Made by a program: the position numbers and the translations under genes. 7,436 nt of DNA. Source: Pseudomonadota bacterium (GTDB taxonomy: Bacteria > Pseudomonadota > Alphaproteobacteria > Caulobacterales > Caulobacteraceae). Location: NCBI GenBank assembly GCA_023436945.1, contig JAEZHG010000256.1, forward strand, positions 1-7,436, in the 5' to 3' direction. A model generated the notes under the pieces. That model saw nothing but the letters and a program-made list of their open reading frames with translations, made no database searches and was not told the origin of the DNA. Below, piece after piece: positions 1 through 5,112 of the stretch (position 1 is its first letter; each line of letters opens with the position of its first letter).

Positions 1-1601
1 GCCGCACCACGGCCCGTACCACCTGTGACAACGCCGCGCAGCATCTGGTTCAGATAGTAGAGCGACGGGTTCTGGATCGCCTGTTGGCCGTGACCGTTCT
101 CGTGCTGGTAGATCACGCGGCCATCCTTGGTGCGGATGCGCTCGATACCGTAGGACTGGACGCGGCGGCCACCGTTGGCAAAGGCGGTATAGGCCTGTGC
201 CATATCCAGAGGCGTCACCTCGACAGCGCCCAGAGCCATCGACGGCTGGGTGCCGATATTGCCGCTGATGCCCAGACGGCGGGCCGCATTGGCAACGTTG
301 GAGCGGCCCACCTTATCGGCCACATCGGCGGCGACCGTATTTGTGGACTGGGCCACAGCCTGTGCCAGGGACATCTGGCCTGAGAAGTTGCCGGAATAGT
401 TACGCGGCTTCCAGTTACCGATGGTGATCTCCTGATCGATCACCTGGGTCTCAGGCGTATAGCCAGCCTCAAGCGCGGCCAGATAGACGAACGGCTTCCA
501 TGCCGAGCCAGCCTGACGACGGGCGTCGGTGGCGCGGTTGAACTGGCTGTCCGGATAGGATGCGCCGCCGATCATGGCGCGCACGCGGCCTTCGCCGTCC
601 ATAGCCACCAGAGCGGCCTGTTCGACGCCCTTGTTCTTGTCGCGGTCGATAATGCGGCGCACGGCGCGCTCGGCATCGGTTTGCAGCGACAGGTCCAGCG
701 TGGTCTCGACGACCAGATCCTGCGATTGCTCGCCGATCAGGCCGCGAACCTGCTTGTCCAGCCAGTCGATGAAATACTGGGCGTGCTGGCTGGCGAGGGT
801 GCGCGATACACGAACCGGTTGTGCGACAGCGGCCTGACGCTGTTGCTCGGTGATGATGCCGGTCTCGACCATCGAGTTCAGAACCACGGTGGCGCGACCA
901 GCGGCGCGTTCGCTCTCGCTCACCGGCGAATAGCGCGACGGTGCCTTCAGCAGACCCGCCAGCAGCGCAGCCTCACCAACGGTCAGTTGCTGCGCCGGTT
1001 TGTCGAAATAGCGCTGCGAAGCCGCCTCGATGCCATAGGCCCCCGCGCCGAAATAAACGCGGTTCAGATAAAGCGCGAGGATCTCTTCCTTGCTGAACTT
1101 CACCTCCAGCCAGACAGCCAGCATCAGTTCCTGAACCTTGCGCTTCAGGTTCTGGTCCGACGTCAGGAACAGGTTCTTGGCCAACTGTTGGGTGATGGTC
1201 GATCCACCCTGAACGACGCGTTTGGCCTTCAGATTGGCGGCCATGGCACGGCTCAGACCGATAGGGTCAAAACCGGGGTGAACCCAGTAGCGACGGTCCT
1301 CGATGGCCACAAAGGCAGCCGGCACATAGTCGGGCAGAGAGGCCAGATCGACCGGAGGTGCCATCTGTGTGCCGCGCACCGCAATCAGAGAGCCGGATCG
1401 GTCCAGATAGGTGATCGAGGGCTGGCGATCCACCTCATAGAGGCTGGAGGTATCCGGCAGGTCTCTCGCGAAAACCGCAAAGAAAACAACAGCAAAGATC
1501 AGGCCCCAAACGGCCAGAACTGCGCCCCAATAAAACAGGCTACCCAGAAACGAGCGTTTGCGCTTGGGCGGCTGCTGTCCGTTGCGATCTTGACGCGACA
1601 T
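1..1601 (-). CDS. Class A penicillin-binding protein (PBP1A family), 3' end outside window
   Basis: Bifunctional peptidoglycan synthase that polymerises lipid II (glycosyltransferase, GT51) and cross-links stem peptides (transpeptidase) on the outer face of the inner membrane. The first 533 codons are present. Residues 1-20 are basic (PPKRKR), followed by one membrane segment at about 21-44. GT51 spans about 80-260, with catalytic Glu101 in IEDRRYWVHPGFD, the QGGSTITQQLAKNLFL motif at 131-146, and Glu158 in RKVQE. The Glu101-Glu158 spacing of 57 residues matches the two catalytic glutamates of this family. The transpeptidase domain starts near 320, with Ser366-x-x-Lys369 (GSAWKPF) and the SxN motif Ser419-Thr-Asn421. 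The KTG motif would follow the last visible residues (VVTGGTGRGA) and lies off the left edge. There is little sequence between the two domains, so it lacks the large insert of E. coli PBP1A. The ATG at 1601 is preceded by GAGG (1609-1612) at 7-nt spacing. The gene is intact as far as visible; truncation is by the window only. Confidence 0.95.
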   Translation of the reverse strand, partial: MSRQDRNGQQPPKRKRSFLGSLFYWGAVLAVWGLIFAVVFFAVFARDLPDTSSLYEVDRQPSITYLDRSGSLIAVRGTQMAPPVDLASLPDYVPAAFVAIEDRRYWVHPGFDPIGLSRAMAANLKAKRVVQGGSTITQQLAKNLFLTSDQNLKRKVQELMLAVWLEVKFSKEEILALYLNRVYFGAGAYGIEAASQRYFDKPAQQLTVGEAALLAGLLKAPSRYSPVSESERAAGRATVVLNSMVETGIITEQQRQAAVAQPVRVSRTLASQHAQYFIDWLDKQVRGLIGEQSQDLVVETTLDLSLQTDAERAVRRIIDRDKNKGVEQAALVAMDGEGRVRAMIGGASYPDSQFNRATDARRQAGSAWKPFVYLAALEAGYTPETQVIDQEITIGNWKPRNYSGNFSGQMSLAQAVAQSTNTVAADVADKVGRSNVANAARRLGISGNIGTQPSMALGAVEVTPLDMAQAYTAFANGGRRVQSYGIERIRTKDGRVIYQHENGHGQQAIQNPSLYYLNQMLRGVVTGGTGRGA

Positions 1602-1618
1602 TGAAAATCCTCGGGGGT

Positions 1619-1653
1619 CTCAGGCCCTGAACCTAGCGGAGTCAGGGCCTGAG
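1619..1653. repeat. Perfect 12-bp inverted repeat upstream of the PBP gene
   Basis: CTCAGGCCCTGA (1619-1630) and TCAGGGCCTGAG (1642-1653) are exact reverse complements around an 11-nt loop. The repeat lies in the 89-bp gap between the hydrolase stop and the PBP start and ends about 6 nt from the PBP Shine-Dalgarno sequence. Neither strand has a T-run after the stem, so it is not a standard intrinsic terminator. It could be a hairpin in the PBP mRNA leader, a U-less terminator for the hydrolase transcript, or a protein-binding palindrome. Confidence 0.7.
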
Positions 1654-1690
1654 GCAAACGGTCAACTGTGTTACCGCTGTGGTTGAGGGA

Positions 1691-2659
1691 TTAATTCGCC
1701 GAAAGGAAGGCGTCGACTTCGGAATTAAAACGCTCCGGTTGGTCGAACATAATGAAGTGGGCGCTATCGTCGATGCGCTTCAAAACCGTGCCGGGGCGGC
1801 TGGCAAAGCTCATCGTATAGATGAGGTCCGTCAGCTCATTGGTCATGCGGGCATCGTTGAACTTCACATAGAGCACCGTCACGGGCGCGGTAATGGCCGG
1901 AAGTTCGCTACGTAGATCGGTGACGACCAGTTCGCGGAAGGCGGCGGCAGACACCTGCTGGTCGCTCTGGCGCATATGGTTCAGCGCCATCTCGCGACGG
2001 CTCTCGGTGTTGATCATGCCGTTGATGGTCGGGGTCGCGGCCTCGATATAGGCTTCGGGCGTGATCTTGGCCTGACCGGCCCAGACCTGATCGGCGATCG
2101 GCGTCACGCTCTGGGACGTTGTCCCCGGAGGGCCAAACATGGCGCCGACAAACGGCATCATGTCCACGACCATCAGCTTGCCGACCAGTTCAGGATGACG
2201 GGCCGAAACCATCATACCCATGGTGCCGCCCATGGAGTGGCCGATGATGGCGGGCTTGTTCAGATTGGCCTCGCGGATATAGCGGGCGATTTCTTCTGCG
2301 ACGGGAGCCGCGACGGGCTTCGGGGTCACGCCGTCCTGCGCATTCTCGCCCGCCTCTGCGCCTGCAAAGCCATGAACGTGGATGCGGTGGATGCGATACT
2401 GGCCCTTCAGGCGGTCCACCGTTTCCTGCCAAATCTCCGGCGAGGAGGACAGGCCGGGGATCAGCACCAGATTCGGCAGGCCTTCCTCACCGTCGACCAG
2501 CACATCGATCCGACCTGAGGTAAAGGCGGCCTGCGGCGCGCTATGGGCCGCGACAGCCGATGCAGGAGGCAGTGCCGATGCAGCGCTGGCACAGGCGGCC
2601 AACGGAACCATTGCCATCAAAAGCGCAACCATACGGGACATTGTTTTCTGCGGCTCCAT
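1691..2659 (-). CDS. Exported alpha/beta-fold hydrolase, possible lipoprotein
   Basis: A 322-residue alpha/beta hydrolase of the esterase/lipase-like superfamily; the substrate cannot be read from the sequence. The nucleophile elbow is GHSMG (140-144) with Ser142. The likely catalytic His is His301 in DSAHFIMFDQPERF, and the acid is probably Asp269 after the strand VTVLYVKF. LIPGLSSSPEIW (about 67-78) is the oxyanion-loop region. The N-terminus is a signal peptide with Arg before a hydrophobic stretch, ending LAAC (20-23), which fits a lipobox with Cys23. A signal peptidase I site in the Ala-rich stretch after it is the alternative. The start is uncertain: ATG at 2659 is used here; TTG at 2662 is possible; ATG at 2641 gives a more typical signal peptide (316 residues) and has GGAG 12 nt upstream. 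Export argues against a role in cytoplasmic ring-cleavage pathways, despite the neighbouring oxygenase. It may be cotranscribed with the downstream PBP gene (89-bp gap). Confidence 0.88.
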   Translation of the reverse strand: MEPQKTMSRMVALLMAMVPLAACASAASALPPASAVAAHSAPQAAFTSGRIDVLVDGEEGLPNLVLIPGLSSSPEIWQETVDRLKGQYRIHRIHVHGFAGAEAGENAQDGVTPKPVAAPVAEEIARYIREANLNKPAIIGHSMGGTMGMMVSARHPELVGKLMVVDMMPFVGAMFGPPGTTSQSVTPIADQVWAGQAKITPEAYIEAATPTINGMINTESRREMALNHMRQSDQQVSAAAFRELVVTDLRSELPAITAPVTVLYVKFNDARMTNELTDLIYTMSFASRPGTVLKRIDDSAHFIMFDQPERFNSEVDAFLSAN

Positions 2660-2711
2660 CAAGAAGAAAGATGCATTGAAGGCTCGCCATGGTTTTGCGC
2701 GTGGCGACAGA

Positions 2712-2728
2712 GGACAGCCAGCCTGTCC
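2712..2728. repeat. Short inverted repeat in the divergent hydrolase/oxygenase gap
   Basis: GGACAG (2712-2717) and CTGTCC (2723-2728) are reverse complements separated by 5 nt. They sit in the short gap between the minus-strand hydrolase and the plus-strand oxygenase, 17 bp before the oxygenase ATG. The position would suit an operator affecting either gene, but 6-bp arms are common by chance and no promoter could be identified with confidence. Confidence 0.35.
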
Positions 2729-2745
2729 CTTGCTAGGATATTCTC

Positions 2746-3894
2746 ATGAATAGCAACGCTGATGAAACTGAAAAGACGATGTCTGCCGAACAGGCTTCTG
2801 TAGAGCGCGCCAAGCCTTCAGGGGCAGGGCCGAATGTCTCTTTCGGTAAGGGCTATGTGACGGACGCCTGGTATTTCGTGGCCCTGTCGCGTCAGGTCGC
2901 TACCGCCGGTCTCAAGCGTTACGAGGTGATGGGAGAGCCGGTGCTGGTGGGCCGCACCCGCGCGGGCGGGGTCTATGCCATGCGCGATATCTGTCCGCAC
3001 CGCGCCGCGCCCTTGTCAGCGGGCCGTCTGGTCGAGCACGACGGCGAGGGCGAGACGGTTGAGTGCCCCTATCACGGCTGGCGTTTCCGCACCGATGGCG
3101 TCTGCGCGGCAATCCCGTCGCTGTGCGAAGGGCAGGGACCAGAGGCCGAACGCATCAAGGTCCGCTCCTATCCCGTGCGCGAAAGTCAGGGGATGGTGTT
3201 TGTGTGGATGGCGTCCGACGCCCGCAACCCGTCAGAGCCTGACCACGAACCGCCCGTCTTCCCCGGTGCCGAGGGCGAGGCCAAGCTGGTCGAATGGATG
3301 GATTTTGACAGCCACATCGACCACGCAGTTGTCGGCCTGATGGACCCCGCACACGGACCATATGTCCATAAACAGTGGTGGTGGCGCTCTGAAAAGTCGA
3401 TGCACGAAAAGGCCAAGGTCTTTGCGCCGCGTGACTATGGCTGGGCCATGGTCCGCCACGCGCCGTCGTCAAACAGCCGCCTTTACAAGATCCTTGGCGG
3501 GGCACCGGCGACGGAGATTACCTTCCGCCTACCGGGCTATCGCTGGGAACATATCCAGGTCGGTGAAAAACAGGTCCTGGCCCTGACCCTGCTGACGCCG
3601 ATCAATGATACCAAGACTCGCATCACCCAGATCTTCTGGTCTGACCACTGGGTCTTCTCGCTGGTTAAACCCTTGCTGAGGGCAGGGGTCGTCGCCTTTC
3701 TCCAGCAGGACGGCGGGATGGTGAACCTTCAGAACGAGGGCCTGAAGTACGATCCGACGCTGCTCTGGATCGATGACGCCGACAAACAGGCCAAATGGTA
3801 TCAGCAGATCAAGAAGGAGTGGCTTAAGAGCCGCCACGAGGGCCGCGCCTTCACCAACCCGATCAAAGAGACCACGCTTCGCTGGAAGAGCTGA
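2746..3894 (+). CDS. Rieske-type non-heme iron oxygenase, terminal oxygenase component
   Basis: A 382-residue cytoplasmic oxygenase that would use a Rieske [2Fe-2S] cluster to feed electrons to a mononuclear iron site for hydroxylation or demethylation of an aromatic or cyclic substrate. Cluster ligands are Cys83-Pro-His85 and Cys107-Pro-Tyr-His110 (CPHR and CPYHGW). The catalytic domain has Asp200-x2-His203-x4-His208 in MDPAHGPYVH, resembling the DPSHxPxxH pattern of the pheophorbide a oxygenase/Tic55/VanA-like group. Asp322 in LQQDGGMVNLQNEGL is the likely third iron ligand. The length fits that group. The position usually held by Asn four residues before the Asp is Val196. No ferredoxin or reductase gene is in the window, so electrons must come from elsewhere. 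The ATG at 2746 has AGGA (2735-2738) at 7-nt spacing. The gene is monocistronic as far as visible, divergent from the hydrolase and ending at a strong terminator. The substrate is unknown. Confidence 0.92.
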   Translation: MNSNADETEKTMSAEQASVERAKPSGAGPNVSFGKGYVTDAWYFVALSRQVATAGLKRYEVMGEPVLVGRTRAGGVYAMRDICPHRAAPLSAGRLVEHDGEGETVECPYHGWRFRTDGVCAAIPSLCEGQGPEAERIKVRSYPVRESQGMVFVWMASDARNPSEPDHEPPVFPGAEGEAKLVEWMDFDSHIDHAVVGLMDPAHGPYVHKQWWWRSEKSMHEKAKVFAPRDYGWAMVRHAPSSNSRLYKILGGAPATEITFRLPGYRWEHIQVGEKQVLALTLLTPINDTKTRITQIFWSDHWVFSLVKPLLRAGVVAFLQQDGGMVNLQNEGLKYDPTLLWIDDADKQAKWYQQIKKEWLKSRHEGRAFTNPIKETTLRWKS

Positions 3895-3914
3895 CCGCCT
3901 AGGCGACGGGCAAC

Positions 3915-3952
3915 AAAAAAGCCGGAAGGGAAAAACCCTTCCGGCTCTTTTT
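3915..3952. terminator. Bidirectional intrinsic terminator between oxygenase and tetR
   Basis: GCCGGAAGGG (3921-3930) and CCCTTCCGGC (3936-3945) form a perfect 10-bp stem with a 5-nt A loop. It extends by one A-T pair and is followed by TCTTTTT on the plus strand. Six A residues at 3915-3920 supply the T-run on the minus strand. It lies 26 bp past the oxygenase stop and about 20 bp past the convergent tetR stop, so it can end both transcripts. Confidence 0.93.
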
Positions 3953-3972
3953 ATAAGCGGTGAAGCCTGCGC

Positions 3973-4629
3973 TTACTTGGCCAGTTGGCCAGCAACTACA
4001 ATGTTCATTTGCTTGGCGACGTGCGGGGTCATTTCTTCGATGCCCCAGTTGTCGAAGGCTGCGCGACGCAGGTTCGACAGGTAGATGTCCCAAACCATGC
4101 GGGCGATGACAGCCACGTCGGTGTCCTGACGCAGTTCACCCTTGGCGATGCCAGCCAGCAGGACGTCGCTGATGGTGGTCAAGACCGGAGCCAGGAATTC
4201 GCGAACGCGCTTGTCGGCGTCTTCCGGCTGGAACCACGAGCGGGCGACCATGGCCTGCATCAGCGGCAGGTGGTCGAGGACCAGGTGGTAACCAGCGGTC
4301 AGTCCACCTGCGAGGCGGGCAGCGGTGGTGTCTTCAATAGCAACGCCGGTCGAAAAGGCTTCCGACAGAGCAGCCATTTCATCAGCGAAGACGGCTTCGA
4401 ACAGCTCGGCCTTGTCTTGGAAGTTGGCGAAGACTGCACCGGTCGACATGCCAGCGCCCTTGGCGATGTCACGGATGGTGGCGGCATCGTAGCCACGCTC
4501 TGCAAACAGGGTACGGGCAGCTTCAAGCACCTTAACGCGGGTGCGAGCCTTGGCGACCTGACGGCGGTTTACGCGGGGCTTGGCTTCGCCTTCGACGGCG
4601 GTCGGGGCAACAACGAGAGACTCGGTCAT
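3973..4629 (-). CDS. TetR/AcrR-family transcriptional regulator
   Basis: A 218-residue one-component regulator that would bind a palindromic operator as a dimer through its N-terminal domain and release it when a ligand binds the C-terminal domain. A basic N-terminal tail (KPRVNRRQVAKARTR) leads into helix 1 (VLEAARTLFAERGYDAATI). The helix-turn-helix is IRDIAKGAGMSTGAVFANF at about 52-70, followed by the usual DKAELFEAVF helix. The remaining ~140 residues are helical and match no specific ligand-binding subtype I can name. ATG at 4629 is used; GTG at 4635, in frame with AGAG 5 nt upstream, would add two residues and is about equally plausible. The gene is divergent from the M13 peptidase gene across 483 bp and convergent with the oxygenase. 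It may repress itself or the peptidase gene, but this is inference from position only. Confidence 0.93.
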   Translation of the reverse strand: MTESLVVAPTAVEGEAKPRVNRRQVAKARTRVKVLEAARTLFAERGYDAATIRDIAKGAGMSTGAVFANFQDKAELFEAVFADEMAALSEAFSTGVAIEDTTAARLAGGLTAGYHLVLDHLPLMQAMVARSWFQPEDADKRVREFLAPVLTTISDVLLAGIAKGELRQDTDVAVIARMVWDIYLSNLRRAAFDNWGIEEMTPHVAKQMNIVVAGQLAK

Positions 4630-4889
4630 CGACACAATAACTCTAACAAAACTCGGAATGCGGGGGGGAGCCCGCGGACTGGAACAGCAAAACCCGTTCG
4701 GGAAACGATCAAGAACGCTGACCGTCGAACGTGGATATCACTGCATGATGTGGGGCGAACTTTCATCATCGAACAGTGACCAAAATGGGTCCGAAATCCG
4801 TCGAAATGCATATTGAGCCGTTGGATTAACGTCGAATGTCTACGGAAACATACTTATAGGTTGAAAAAATATTGCGTGTTTGTGGTGTT
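4630..4889. other. Intergenic region upstream of tetR, without a gene
   Basis: I see no convincing gene in this part of the tetR/peptidase intergenic region. It holds a small GC hairpin in the presumed tetR leader (GCGGG 4660-4664 with CCCGC 4671-4675), a spaced CGTTCG/CGAACG pair (4695-4700, 4726-4731) and the compound inverted repeat at 4738-4779. Composition shifts to AT-rich from about 4800. A weak promoter candidate for the peptidase gene is TTAACG (4826-4831) with CATACT (4849-4854) at a 17-bp spacer; each hexamer has two mismatches to the sigma-70 consensus. Confidence 0.5.
4738..4779. repeat. Compound inverted repeat upstream of tetR
   Basis: TCACTG (4738-4743) pairs with CAGTGA (4774-4779). 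Inside it, ATGATG (4745-4750) pairs with CATCAT (4764-4769), leaving a 13-nt centre. The two nested 6-bp arms form one imperfect dyad of 42 bp. It lies about 109 bp upstream of the tetR ATG, between the two divergent genes, where a TetR-type operator or a leader hairpin would be expected. The centre is wider than in most TetR operators. Confidence 0.5.
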
Positions 4890-4893
4890 TGTC

Positions 4894-5082
4894 CGCCTAA
4901 CGGCAACGCTGTTGTTCCAGGCGAAGCTTGGCAGAAAAACTTTTTCGGCAAGCTTTTTGAAGATTCTTGTTGTCGACCAATGTCTTGATTGTGACCGACA
5001 AAGGAGACAGAGGTGTCAGCTAGGCGTTGCGTCCCAGAAAGACAGGGTTTTCATCAGCCGACGGAAATTCGCGTCTGGGACG
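4894..5082 (+). promoter_or_regulatory. Highly structured 5' leader of the M13 peptidase gene (four stem-loops)
   Basis: Four stem-loops follow one another on the sense strand. A: CGCCT (4894-4898) with AGGCG (4919-4923), with inner CAAC/GTTG (4904-4907, 4911-4914). B: AAGCTTG (4924-4930) with CAAGCTT (4949-4955), with inner GAAA/TTTC. C: TTGTCG (4970-4975) with CGACAA (4996-5001), with inner CAAT/ATTG (4978-4981, 4988-4991). D: CGTCCCAGA (5030-5038) with TCTGGGACG (5074-5082). A and B abut directly; C ends at the Shine-Dalgarno sequence of a short reading frame; D ends 18 nt before the peptidase Shine-Dalgarno. The arrangement suggests cis-acting RNA control of the peptidase, or a small RNA ending at B. 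I do not recognise it as a known riboswitch class. Folding was judged by eye only. Confidence 0.5.
4924..4958 (+). terminator. Terminator-like hairpin in the peptidase leader (possible attenuator)
   Basis: A 7-bp outer stem, AAGCTTG/CAAGCTT, plus an inner GAAA/TTTC stem, runs into T4954-T4958, so a T-tract directly follows or overlaps the stem base. The stem is AT-rich and weaker than the two terminators elsewhere in the window. It lies about 155 bp upstream of the peptidase ATG, so if active it would stop leader transcripts before the gene. Confidence 0.3.
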
Positions 5083-5087
5083 TTTAA
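5013..5087 (+). CDS. Putative 24-residue leader peptide upstream of the M13 peptidase gene
   Basis: A GTG-initiated reading frame of 24 codons ending in TAA (5085-5087). It is supported mainly by AAGGAG (5001-5006) with a 6-nt gap to GTG, the strongest Shine-Dalgarno sequence in the window. The peptide begins MSARRCVPERQGF and ends TEIRVWDV. It has no signal peptide or membrane segment and is in a different frame from the peptidase gene. Stem-loop D (5030-5082) lies entirely inside it, so a translating ribosome would melt that stem. The stop is 25 nt before the peptidase ATG. Several codons (AGG, AGA, TCA) are unlike those of the neighbouring genes, which fits either a regulatory leader peptide or a chance frame. 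The function, if any, is unknown. Confidence 0.4.
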   Translation: MSARRCVPERQGFHQPTEIRVWDV

Positions 5088-5099
5088 CGGCGACCAAAT

Positions 5100-5104
5100 G
5101 AGGG
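5100..5104 (+). promoter_or_regulatory. Shine-Dalgarno sequence deciding the M13 peptidase start
   Basis: GAGGG at 5100-5104 lies 8 nt before ATG 5113 but only 2 nt before the in-frame ATG 5107, and it overlaps the in-frame ATG 5098. This selects 5113 as the start, which also gives a clean signal peptide. The frame is open about 300 nt further upstream, but that part is leader rather than protein. Confidence 0.75.
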
Positions 5105-5112
5105 AAATGTCT

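Noticed and set aside
681..1604. A 307-codon plus-strand frame opposite the PBP gene
   Set aside because: It is the antisense shadow of a clear class A PBP; its composition (Gln, Arg and Leu rich) lacks any motif.
1976..2518. A 180-codon plus-strand frame opposite the hydrolase gene
   Set aside because: It is the antisense of a gene with an intact GHSMG/His catalytic pattern; the His- and Arg-rich translation shows no domain.
2982..3078. Possibility that the Rieske protein is a ferredoxin or cytochrome bc1-type subunit
   Set aside because: It has a full-length catalytic domain with D-x2-H-x4-H and a C-terminal Asp, so it is a terminal oxygenase.
4696..4710. GTTC-N7-GATC resembling the alphaproteobacterial LexA box GTTC-N7-GTTC
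   Set aside because: One half-site is mismatched and neither adjacent gene is a typical SOS gene; a single near-match is expected by chance.
3985..4779. A 264-codon plus-strand frame across tetR and its upstream region
   Set aside because: It is the antisense of a recognisable TetR helix-turn-helix protein, with no motif of its own.
4626..4811. A 61-codon minus-strand frame whose TGA overlaps the tetR ATG (ATGA)
   Set aside because: The overlap would suit translational coupling, but there is no Shine-Dalgarno at its starts, its codon use is unlike the genes here, and no domain is visible.
4724..4836. Recurring GTCGAA/ATCGAA hexamers at 4724, 4768, 4800 and 4831
   Set aside because: Spacing is irregular (44, 32 and 31 nt), flanks are not conserved, and one copy is imperfect.
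4813..5112. N-terminal extension of the peptidase frame by 100 codons
   Set aside because: The frame is open but starts at a non-ATG codon in AT-rich DNA. A signal peptide and a well-spaced Shine-Dalgarno place the start at 5113.
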